In this document: positions 37,965 to 46,125 of the stretch, piece by piece
Layout: every line of letters starts with the position of its first letter
How positions within the stretch are numbered: position 1 is the stretch's first letter
Assembly: GCA_020849295.1 (NCBI GenBank)
Contig: JADLGN010000020.1
Span: 1 to 64,000 of the forward strand
From: Bacteroidia bacterium
GTDB lineage: Bacteria; Bacteroidota; Bacteroidia; NS11-12g; UBA9320
Reading direction: 5' to 3'
DNA length: 64,000 nucleotides
Program-made: the position numbers and the translations under genes
The notes under the pieces: model-generated
Database searches by the model: none
Told to the model about the DNA's origin: nothing
Seen by the model: the letters and a program-made list of their open reading frames with translations, nothing else

Positions 37965-39617
37965 ATGGAATTACTTATAGCCGTAATAGCATTAGCTCTT
38001 ATTTTTGATTTTATAAATGGTTTTCATGATGCCGCAAACTCTATTGCTACAATTGTTTCTACTAAAGTATTAACTCCTTTTCAAGCTGTATTATGGGCTT
38101 CTTTCTTCAATTTTATAGCATTTTTAATTTTTAAAGATCATGCAGTTGCAAATACAATTGGCAAAACAGTTTATTCTGATTTTATTACATTGCCTGTAAT
38201 ACTTAGCGGACTTATTGCTTCTATTTTGTGGAATCTTTTAACCTGGTGGTATGGTATTCCGTCCTCATCTTCGCATACACTTATAGGAGGATTTGCCGGA
38301 GCAGCTTTGTGTCATGCGTTTATTACAAAAGGTTTTATGCCTATAAATGAAATTATTGACAGTTCTAAGGTTACAAGTATTGTTTTCTTTATTTTTTTAG
38401 CTCCAATAGTTGGTATGATAATTTCAATATTTTACACTTTAGTTTTTATTCAACTTAAAACATGGCTTAAGGTTGGAATTTTACTATTAACTTCAGTAGT
38501 TTTATATTTTGTTTTTACAGGTTTTCAGGAAAATAAAATTAATGAAAATATTAATAAATTTTTTAAAATTGATAAATACAAATATGAACTTACAATTAAA
38601 CACAATTATTCAGTTATTAATAAATTAGAAAAAGCTAAAGAAAATGCAAAAAAATGCAAAAAATATACTTCACTTTACGAAACTTATGGCGCCACTGTGG
38701 TAACAGACAGTATAGCTAAAAATATTGACCTTACTGATGCAGCAATTTCTAAAACAGGTGATAAAATAGCTATATACTTCAAACTTGAAATGCTTAAATA
38801 CAAAGCCAAAAACAATAAATTATTTACAGCACAATACAATGAAACAAAATCAATGGTTGACAGTATAAAAAAATTAATAAAATATAATTACAGTAAGGGT
38901 ACTGATACCATGTTTACTGTTATATATACAGCTTTTGGCGACAATATTTCAGACAAAAACAAATTGAAAAAAGCATTGAATGTAGATATAAAACAAGAAC
39001 TTGCAAAAGAGATAGAAAAAGCTGACAATAAATACCTGCGTTTAGCAATTGTTATATCTCTATTAATTTTTTCTTTAACATTTATTTATACAGAAAAAAT
39101 AAAAGAAAGAACTGTAAGCCGTACAGTGAACTCATTTAAAAAAATGCAATTGCTTTCTTCTGCTGCATTTAGTGTGGGACACGGAGGCAACGATGCACAA
39201 AAAGTAATGGGAATAATAGCCGCTGCCCTTATTACCAGTGGAAACCTTACTGATATAAAATCAATGCCGGATTGGGTTCCATTGTCATGCTATCTTGCTA
39301 TTGGACTGGGAACTTTATCTGGTGGTTGGCGTATAGTAAAAACCATGGGAAGCAAAATAACCAAAGTTACCCCACTTGAAGGAGTAAGTGCAGAAACTGC
39401 CGGAGCTACAACATTATTTCTAACTGAGCAAATGGGAATCCCTGTAAGTACAACTCATACCATAACCGGCTCAATTGTTGGTGTTGGTTTGGTAAAAGGA
39501 GTATCATCAGTAAAATGGGGAGTAACTATTAGCTTACTTTGGGCTTGGATACTTACAATACCCGTTTCTGCAATTATTGCAGGTATTGTATATCTTATTG
39601 TTCATTTTGTAAGTTAA
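37965..39617 (+). CDS. pit: Inorganic phosphate transporter, PiT family, with large central insertion
   Basis: A 550-residue inner-membrane phosphate permease. Both PiT signature segments are present: GFHDAANSIATIVSTKVL (first copy, about 20-37) and SVGHGGNDAQKVMGII (second, about 402-417). The transport motif GIPSSSSHTLIG has its counterpart GIPVSTTHTITG. Between the halves is a 160-residue charged, helical insertion (about 190-348). It is typical of longer Bacteroidota PiT proteins but absent from a minimal transporter. It is co-transcribed with a DUF47 gene and a histidine kinase. Confidence 0.93.
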   Translation: MELLIAVIALALIFDFINGFHDAANSIATIVSTKVLTPFQAVLWASFFNFIAFLIFKDHAVANTIGKTVYSDFITLPVILSGLIASILWNLLTWWYGIPSSSSHTLIGGFAGAALCHAFITKGFMPINEIIDSSKVTSIVFFIFLAPIVGMIISIFYTLVFIQLKTWLKVGILLLTSVVLYFVFTGFQENKINENINKFFKIDKYKYELTIKHNYSVINKLEKAKENAKKCKKYTSLYETYGATVVTDSIAKNIDLTDAAISKTGDKIAIYFKLEMLKYKAKNNKLFTAQYNETKSMVDSIKKLIKYNYSKGTDTMFTVIYTAFGDNISDKNKLKKALNVDIKQELAKEIEKADNKYLRLAIVISLLIFSLTFIYTEKIKERTVSRTVNSFKKMQLLSSAAFSVGHGGNDAQKVMGIIAAALITSGNLTDIKSMPDWVPLSCYLAIGLGTLSGGWRIVKTMGSKITKVTPLEGVSAETAGATTLFLTEQMGIPVSTTHTITGSIVGVGLVKGVSSVKWGVTISLLWAWILTIPVSAIIAGIVYLIVHFVS

Positions 39618-39629
39618 AAAAAAAATAAA

Positions 39630-40685
39630 ATGTTTCACAAAAGCTATTGGTGGTTATTCATTATTTCAGCAACTATTGGCATTTTTACTTCATTTATTTT
39701 AATTCTTGCAATATGGCTGATATGTAGAAACAACGGATTAGAATTTGAGTTGTATTTAAAAAACATTATTCTATTCTGGGTTTCAACTACCATTATCATA
39801 TATCTGTTGTTGTATTATTTAGTTTATGATAATTTACAAAAAATTTTAAAACAATTAGAAGAAAATTCATTTTATCAAAGCAATACTGTCAATTACAAAA
39901 GTATAAATCCATTTAATAATATAATAAAAAATCTGAACTTATATAATAAAAAAATAGAAGAAGAAAAATTCAAACTCAACAAACTTGAAAATTATCGCAG
40001 AGAATATATAGGAAACGTTTCCCATGAGTTAAAAACACCGGTATTTAATATTGAGGGTTATATTTCGGCTTTGCTCGAAACAGAAAATATTGACGAAAAA
40101 ATATCAAAATCATTTCTCGAAAAAGCCGAAAAAAATGTAAACCGAATGATAAATATAATTGATGATCTTCAAACTATAAGTTTGCTCGAAACTGGAGAAT
40201 TAAAACTTGAAACAGATGCATTTGAAATAAATAAATTGATAAATGAAGTAATAGAAGATGAAAACGAAACAATTGCTAAAAGTAAATTATTTGTTGATTT
40301 TAAAAAATCTGATGATTTAATTGTTTTTGCAGACAGAAACCGTATAAAACAAGTGCTTAGTAATTTATTAATTAACTCGGCAAAATACTGCAACACTGAA
40401 GGAGGGAGAACCGTAATAAGAATTTATGAACTTGAAAACTCAATTAATATAGAGATTTCTGATAATGGTATCGGTATAGAACATAAACATCTAAAACGCA
40501 TTTTTGAAAGGTTTTACAGGGTTGACAATTCGCGAAGCAGAGATAAAGGCGGCTCAGGACTTGGATTGGCAATTGTAAAACATATTATTGAAGCTCATCA
40601 TCAAAAAATAGATGTAATGAGTACGCCAGGGGCTGGTACTATATTCAGTTTTTCACTTCAAAAATTTAAAAATGATGAAAATTAA
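39630..40685 (+). CDS. PhoR-like sensor histidine kinase
   Basis: A 351-residue kinase with two membrane helices (about 8-32 and 46-66) and a short linker helix. HisKA carries His132 (VSHELKTPVFNIEGY), and the HATPase_c domain shows NLLINSAKYC, NGIGIEHKHL and GSGLGLAIVKHII. The short periplasmic loop (about 13 residues) argues against direct periplasmic sensing. It begins 12 bases after pit, as PhoR does in many phosphate loci. No PhoB-type response regulator follows, so the partner must be encoded elsewhere. Confidence 0.88.
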   Translation: MFHKSYWWLFIISATIGIFTSFILILAIWLICRNNGLEFELYLKNIILFWVSTTIIIYLLLYYLVYDNLQKILKQLEENSFYQSNTVNYKSINPFNNIIKNLNLYNKKIEEEKFKLNKLENYRREYIGNVSHELKTPVFNIEGYISALLETENIDEKISKSFLEKAEKNVNRMINIIDDLQTISLLETGELKLETDAFEINKLINEVIEDENETIAKSKLFVDFKKSDDLIVFADRNRIKQVLSNLLINSAKYCNTEGGRTVIRIYELENSINIEISDNGIGIEHKHLKRIFERFYRVDNSRSRDKGGSGLGLAIVKHIIEAHHQKIDVMSTPGAGTIFSFSLQKFKNDEN

Positions 40686-40731
40686 ACTGACTTAATAAAA
40701 GTTCTGATTTTTTGGCATAAAAAAAAATTGT

Positions 40732-40762
40732 TTGCTTAAATAAAAAAAATATTTCAATTTTG
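40732..40762 (+). promoter_or_regulatory. Promoter (TTG - 20 bases - CAATTTTG) of rho
   Basis: TTG 40732-40734 is 20 bases before CAATTTTG (40755-40762), one mismatch from TAnnTTTG. The predicted leader of rho would be about 90 bases, long enough for regulation. No conserved structure was recognised in it. Confidence 0.4.
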
Positions 40763-40860
40763 CTACGTCTTAGGATATATCAATATTCTTTAATCGGCAA
40801 ATCCAGTTTTTAGTTTATTAATAAAAAAAATTTATACAAAATTCTTAATTTACAATTTTC

Positions 40861-42528
40861 ATGTTTAAGCGTGAATCACTCGAATTGATGTCGTTGGCAG
40901 AACTTACTGAAGTAGCATCGGCACTAAATATTACAGATAATATTAACACAAAAGAAGAAATTATTAATTTCATTCTAAATGAGCAGGAAAAATTTGTTTT
41001 TGGAGATACACCACCTTCGAAAGAAGAAAATAAGAAAACACCAAAAGCAAAAAATATCAAAAGCAAAATTTCTAAATCAGAAGGTAAAAATGAAGCTATT
41101 ATTGAAAAAAAACCTGAAAATGTTGAAAAAAAGGAAATTGAAACATCAGTCAATAATCGTAAAAGAAAAAGAAAAGTAGCAGAAACTGCAGTATTACCCG
41201 AAATAGCCATAGAGCCTATAACAAATACTGAAGAAACAAATGAAGAGGTGCTTACAGTTTCCGATGAAACTACAAGCGAAATAGCAGAAACTATTGAAGT
41301 AACCCAACCACAGCAAGTACAGCAAACTCAACAAACCAAAGCTGAAAATCCAAGACACGAACAACAGAGAGCTCAAAAACTATTTGATGAAGCATTAATA
41401 AACTTTCTTGAAACCGACGGAAATGTAACTACACAGGGTGTACTTGAAGTAATACCTGATGGTTATGGATTTTTACGTTCGTCAGACTATAATTATATGC
41501 CATCGCCAGATGATGTTTATATTTCACCATCGCAAGTAAAACATCACGGTTTGCGAACAGGAGATACTGTAAAAGGAACTATAAGACCGCCTAAAGAAGG
41601 TGAAAAATATTTTGCTTTAATAAAAGTTGAAACTATAAATGGCAAAAGTCCCGAATTAGTTCGCGACAGGGTATCTTTTGAGCATCTTACACCGTTGTTT
41701 CCTGAAGAGAAACTTAACCTATGTGACAATCCACGTCATTTTTCTAATAGAATAATTGATATGATTTCGCCAATAGGAAAAGGGCAAAGAGGACTAATTG
41801 TAGCACAACCAAAAACCGGAAAAACTACATTACTCAAAGGTTTGGCAAATGCAATAGCTGCAAATCATCCTGAGGTATATATGATAATTTTACTTGTAGA
41901 TGAACGCCCCGAAGAAGTAACCGATATGGCAAGAAGCGTAAAAGCTGAAGTTGTAGCAAGTACTTTTGATGAGCCTGCTGACAAACATGTAAAACTTGCA
42001 AATATTGTACTTGAAAAAGCAAAACGTCTTACAGAATGTGGTCATGATGTAGTAATTCTGCTTGACTCTATTACTCGTTTGGCAAGAGCTTACAATACTG
42101 TACAGCCTGCATCAGGCAAAATTTTGTCTGGTGGAGTTGATGCCAATGCACTTCAAAAACCAAAACGGTTTTTTGGAGCAGCACGTAAAATTGAATATGG
42201 CGGTTCGCTTACAATTATTGCAACTGCACTTACTGAAACCGGCTCAAAAATGGACGAAGTGATTTTTGAAGAATTCAAAGGAACAGGTAACATGGAATTG
42301 CAACTTGACCGCAAGCTTAGCAATAAACGCATTTATCCGGCTATTGATATAATATCTTCAGGTACACGTCGTGAAGACCTTTTATTAGACAAGGGTACAC
42401 TTCAAAAAATGTGGATTTTAAGAAATTATATGGCTGATATGAATCCTGAAGAAAGCATGAATATGATGCTTAAACACATGGAAAACACAAAAGATAACAA
42501 TGAGTTTCTGAACAGTATGAACGGGTAA
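40861..42528 (+). CDS. rho: Transcription termination factor Rho
   Basis: A 555-residue hexameric RNA-dependent ATPase. A short Rho_N helical domain (about 1-45) is followed by a charged, low-complexity insertion (about 50-170, rich in Lys, Glu, Thr and Gln). The RNA-binding cold-shock fold covers 190-260 ([14 protein letters not shown]). The ATPase has its P-loop at 316-323 (QPKTGKTT), Walker B in [14 protein letters not shown] and the Q/R-loop segment SGGVDANAL. The insertion makes it longer than the 419-residue E. coli protein, a frequent feature in the phylum. Confidence 0.96.
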   Translation: MFKRESLELMSLAELTEVASALNITDNINTKEEIINFILNEQEKFVFGDTPPSKEENKKTPKAKNIKSKISKSEGKNEAIIEKKPENVEKKEIETSVNNRKRKRKVAETAVLPEIAIEPITNTEETNEEVLTVSDETTSEIAETIEVTQPQQVQQTQQTKAENPRHEQQRAQKLFDEALINFLETDGNVTTQGVLEVIPDGYGFLRSSDYNYMPSPDDVYISPSQVKHHGLRTGDTVKGTIRPPKEGEKYFALIKVETINGKSPELVRDRVSFEHLTPLFPEEKLNLCDNPRHFSNRIIDMISPIGKGQRGLIVAQPKTGKTTLLKGLANAIAANHPEVYMIILLVDERPEEVTDMARSVKAEVVASTFDEPADKHVKLANIVLEKAKRLTECGHDVVILLDSITRLARAYNTVQPASGKILSGGVDANALQKPKRFFGAARKIEYGGSLTIIATALTETGSKMDEVIFEEFKGTGNMELQLDRKLSNKRIYPAIDIISSGTRREDLLLDKGTLQKMWILRNYMADMNPEESMNMMLKHMENTKDNNEFLNSMNG

Positions 42529-42565
42529 TAACAAACTTGTTTTAAATAATTTTGTTCTTGATATA

Positions 42566-42934
42566 ATGGACAAACAAAAGCCAAATAGTATTGATGAATA
42601 TTTGAGCAAACTTAAAACTGATAAAATAGAAAAAATCACTTTAATAAGAAATATTGTAAAAAACACTATACCCGAAGCAAGTGAAACAATAAGCTATGAA
42701 ATGCCTGCTTTTAAATATAAAAACAGAATTTTAATATATTTTGCAGCATTCAAAAACCATATTAGTATATTTCCCGCACCGCGTACTGCACAAGAATTTG
42801 CTGATGAATTAAAAAATTACAAAGGAGGAAAAGGTACTGTACAGTTTCAAGATTCTAATCCTTTGCCCTTACATCTCATTGAGAGAATTGTTAAATTTCA
42901 TGCTGCAAAAATTGTTGCAAAGCAAAAAAAATAA
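42566..42934 (+). CDS. DUF1801 (YdhG-like) protein
   Basis: A 122-residue protein of the DUF1801 family with the motif ETISYEMPAFKYKNRILIYFA and the closing helix LIERIVKFHAAKIVAK. Relatives have been suggested as frataxin-like iron chaperones in Bacillus; a function here is unproven. It lies 37 bases after rho. Its TAA stop overlaps the ATG of aat by one base, so the two are coupled. Confidence 0.85.
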   Translation: MDKQKPNSIDEYLSKLKTDKIEKITLIRNIVKNTIPEASETISYEMPAFKYKNRILIYFAAFKNHISIFPAPRTAQEFADELKNYKGGKGTVQFQDSNPLPLHLIERIVKFHAAKIVAKQKK

Positions 42935-43494
42935 TGATTCCAATTGAAGAAATAATAATAGCTTACACACAGGGATATTTTCCAATGTCACATCCCGAAG
43001 AAAACAACAAAATATATTGGCATCAGCCCAAAAAAAGAGGAATTATACCGCTTGACCATAATTTTACAATTAGCAAAAACTTAAAGAAACTGTATGAACA
43101 AAATAAGTTTGAACTAAGGCAAAATCACTCATTTGAACAAGTAATTAAAAAATGTTCGGAAAGAAAAGAAACATGGATATCTGACGAAATAATAGAAACC
43201 TATTGCCAATTGCATAAAAAAGGTATTGCTTACAGTTTTGAAGCTTGGCAAAACGGCAACCTTGCAGGTGGACTTTACGGTGTAGCTATTAAAAAAGCTT
43301 TTTTTGGAGAAAGTATGTTTTACGAAGTGAGCAACGCTTCAAAAATTGCATTGATTTTTTTAGTGGAAACTCTAAGACACAATAATTTTATTCTTTTAGA
43401 CTCTCAGTATATTAATAACCATATCTTGCAATTTGGAGCTTATGAAGTTGCACACCAAAAATATATGCAATTGCTGAATGAAGCATTGATTTAG
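42934..43494 (+). CDS. aat: Leucyl/phenylalanyl-tRNA--protein transferase
   Basis: A 186-residue N-degron enzyme that adds Leu or Phe from tRNA to proteins with N-terminal Lys or Arg, marking them for ClpS/ClpAP. Conserved blocks are YTQGYFPMSHPEENNKIYWH, KRGIIPLD, TWISDEII, LAGGLYGVAIKKAFFGESMF and LLDSQY. At 186 residues it is shorter than the 234 of E. coli at both ends but keeps all core blocks. It overlaps the DUF1801 stop. Confidence 0.92.
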   Translation: MIPIEEIIIAYTQGYFPMSHPEENNKIYWHQPKKRGIIPLDHNFTISKNLKKLYEQNKFELRQNHSFEQVIKKCSERKETWISDEIIETYCQLHKKGIAYSFEAWQNGNLAGGLYGVAIKKAFFGESMFYEVSNASKIALIFLVETLRHNNFILLDSQYINNHILQFGAYEVAHQKYMQLLNEALI

Positions 43495-43542
43495 CAAAAA
43501 TTAAAAAACTATAATACAAAGTCTGATTCATTAATTTTTTTT

Positions 43543-43550
43543 TATTTTTG
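43543..43550 (+). promoter_or_regulatory. -7 promoter box (TATTTTTG)
   Basis: An exact TAnnTTTG match eight bases before the ATG of the GT-C/TPR gene. It predicts an almost leaderless transcript. Confidence 0.4.
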
Positions 43551-43558
43551 AAATCGAA

Positions 43559-45979
43559 ATGTCAAAAAAGAAAAACAAAATACAAGAAGTAAATATAAAT
43601 TCTTCAAGTTCTGTAAAACTCAAAAAAACACAAAGCAAAACATTTAAAGAAAGGATAAAAAACTTTGTCGCTTCAAAACGAAATTTCTTTTTTACAGAGC
43701 CTATTCAATCGCTCAAAAATGTAGAATATGCAAATACATGGTGGAATGGTCAACATCCGTTTTACAGATTTATTTTTGCTATTCTGGTTATATGTTCATT
43801 CATTTTTATTCCATATTTAAGCTTTGACTATGGTATTACTTGGGACGAATATGAAGATATTGGATATTTTAATGAAGTTCTTGCATATTTTACATCGTTT
43901 GGAGAAGACAAACGCTGTCTTGACATAGCAGGTACTATGGAAGGGCATGAAGTTAAAAAAGCTCTTATTCCACATTTGGTAAATTATGGACCATTCGTTA
44001 ATCTAAGCAGTGCGTTTGCTTATAAATTTCTTTCACCTTTTGGATTGTATGAAACCCGACATTTAGTTGTGTCATTTTTTGCATGTATTGGTTTACTATT
44101 TACCGGATTGTTAGCTAAAAGAGCGGGAAATTGGCAAACAGGCGTTTTAGCTTTTCTTTTCATTTTACTTACACCTACCATCTTTGGTCATGGCATGAAT
44201 AACCAAAAAGATATACCATTTATGGCTTTTTATGTAACATCACTTTACTATATCATTAAGTTTTTAGAAGAAATGCCTAATCCAACAAAAAGCACATGGG
44301 TAAAACTTGCTGTAAGTATTGGTATATTAATGAGTATAAGGGTTGGAGGTCTTATAGTATTTGCATATCTATTAATGTTTTCGGGTATTTTGTTTTTATG
44401 GAATGTATATACAAAAAAACATGATTTTAGCACTTCGAATATTTGGCATTATATAAAAAAAATTTTTAAACCAAGCGCACTCGGATATGGCATTGGCGTA
44501 ATATTTTGGCCTGCAGCATTACAAAATCCGTTCAAGCATCCTTTTGAAGCATTAAAAAACTTTGAAAAATTCAGCCTTGTTCATATATACGAAATATTTG
44601 AAGGTAAAAAATATTATATGAAAGATTTTCCTTGGTACTACGAGCCAAAAAGCATGATAATTACCATTCCACTGTTTGTACTTATTGGATTTGCATTAGC
44701 TATTTTAATTTCAGCGATTGATTTTAAAAAAATAAAACTTTGGCATATCTTGGTTTTTTTGTTTGCCACTTCTTTCCCCATTTTTTATATCATATATAAA
44801 AAATCTGCTGTTTACAGCAGTTGGAGACATTTACTTTTCGTGTTTCCAACAATAGCTGTAATGGCTGCATTGGGCTGGCAAAGTTTGTTTAATAAAATTA
44901 AATCAAATTACATTAAACTGATACCGTTAATTGTGCTACTTGCATTAGCGGGCAAAACCACAGCATGGATGATAAAAAATCATCCTTATCAATACTTGTA
45001 TTACAATGAAATAGTTGGTGGAGTAAATGGAGCTTATGGAAATTATGAAACTGATTATTGGTGCCAAAGTCCCAGAAAAGCTATTGAATGGCTTTTAGAA
45101 AATGAAAATTTGAAAAACACTAAAAAACGTATTTACGTTGGTAGCAACAATGAAAGCCATAGTATGAGTTATTATGCCGAAAAACAAACCGATAGTGTTA
45201 CGATAGTATGGACACGTGATTTTGAATGGGATGAAAAATATTGGGATTATGCAATATTTACTTCAAGAACTTTAAGTAACAAACAAATGACTAACGGGTA
45301 TTTCCCTATAAAAGGAACTATTCATAAAATAATGGTAGATGATGTACCAATTGGAATTGTAGTGAAAAGAGAAAATTTTGATTATTACCATGCATTCAAA
45401 CTGAAAAATGAAAACAAACTTGATACTTCACTTCTGTTATTTAAAAAAGCTGCCAAATATTCACCACTCAATGAAGGTCCGTACAGAGAAATGGGCTATA
45501 TAAAAATGATGCAAAGTAACTATGGAGAAGCCATTTCGTTGCTTAACAAATCAATTGATTTATGTCCTGAAAACTATTACTCATATACGTATTTAGGATT
45601 TATTTACCAACAGAAAAAAAACAACGATTCAGCAGAGTATTATTTTAAAAGAGCTATTGATAACAAACAAAACATGAGCAATGCATGGGAAGGCTTAGGA
45701 AGTATTTCATTAGAAAAAAACGATGCTTATACAGCAAAAAAGCAATTAATTAAAGCGGCAGAATATGGCGGGCAGAGCGTATATCTTTTTTATAATCTTG
45801 GAAGAACTTACGAAATGCTCAACTATCCTGATTCGGCTTTGATGTATTACAATTATTCTACTCAAATAAGCCCAAATTTTCCATACCCATATAAATCAAT
45901 TGGCGAAATTCTTAAAAAGCAAGGAAATCCTCAAGCGGAAGAGTATTTAGCAAAAGCAAGACAATTAGGATTAATGTAA
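43559..45979 (+). CDS. Polytopic GT-C-like glycosyltransferase with C-terminal TPR domain
   Basis: An 806-residue inner-membrane protein. After a basic cytosolic N-terminus (1-65), about ten membrane helices run to about 475. The first external loop carries TWDEYED (94-100), an acidic pair placed like that of GT39/GT83 (PMT/ArnT) enzymes that use polyprenyl-phosphate sugars. A mixed region (480-600) is followed by about five TPR repeats (600-800, for example YREMGYIKMMQSNYGEAISL). It may glycosylate proteins or lipids, with the TPR part recruiting partners. The enzyme class is inferred from topology and the acidic motif. Confidence 0.72.
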   Translation: MSKKKNKIQEVNINSSSSVKLKKTQSKTFKERIKNFVASKRNFFFTEPIQSLKNVEYANTWWNGQHPFYRFIFAILVICSFIFIPYLSFDYGITWDEYEDIGYFNEVLAYFTSFGEDKRCLDIAGTMEGHEVKKALIPHLVNYGPFVNLSSAFAYKFLSPFGLYETRHLVVSFFACIGLLFTGLLAKRAGNWQTGVLAFLFILLTPTIFGHGMNNQKDIPFMAFYVTSLYYIIKFLEEMPNPTKSTWVKLAVSIGILMSIRVGGLIVFAYLLMFSGILFLWNVYTKKHDFSTSNIWHYIKKIFKPSALGYGIGVIFWPAALQNPFKHPFEALKNFEKFSLVHIYEIFEGKKYYMKDFPWYYEPKSMIITIPLFVLIGFALAILISAIDFKKIKLWHILVFLFATSFPIFYIIYKKSAVYSSWRHLLFVFPTIAVMAALGWQSLFNKIKSNYIKLIPLIVLLALAGKTTAWMIKNHPYQYLYYNEIVGGVNGAYGNYETDYWCQSPRKAIEWLLENENLKNTKKRIYVGSNNESHSMSYYAEKQTDSVTIVWTRDFEWDEKYWDYAIFTSRTLSNKQMTNGYFPIKGTIHKIMVDDVPIGIVVKRENFDYYHAFKLKNENKLDTSLLLFKKAAKYSPLNEGPYREMGYIKMMQSNYGEAISLLNKSIDLCPENYYSYTYLGFIYQQKKNNDSAEYYFKRAIDNKQNMSNAWEGLGSISLEKNDAYTAKKQLIKAAEYGGQSVYLFYNLGRTYEMLNYPDSALMYYNYSTQISPNFPYPYKSIGEILKKQGNPQAEEYLAKARQLGLM

Positions 45980-46125
45980 TTGATATTTTTTTATAAATAC
46001 AAATTATCTTAAATGTGTAATTTTTTGAATTATTATACGATTAAAGTTAAGAAAATATTTTGAATATAAAATAATACTGTTTAATTTCACGTAACTTTTA
46101 ATAAGTTAAATGAATCTATAATAAG

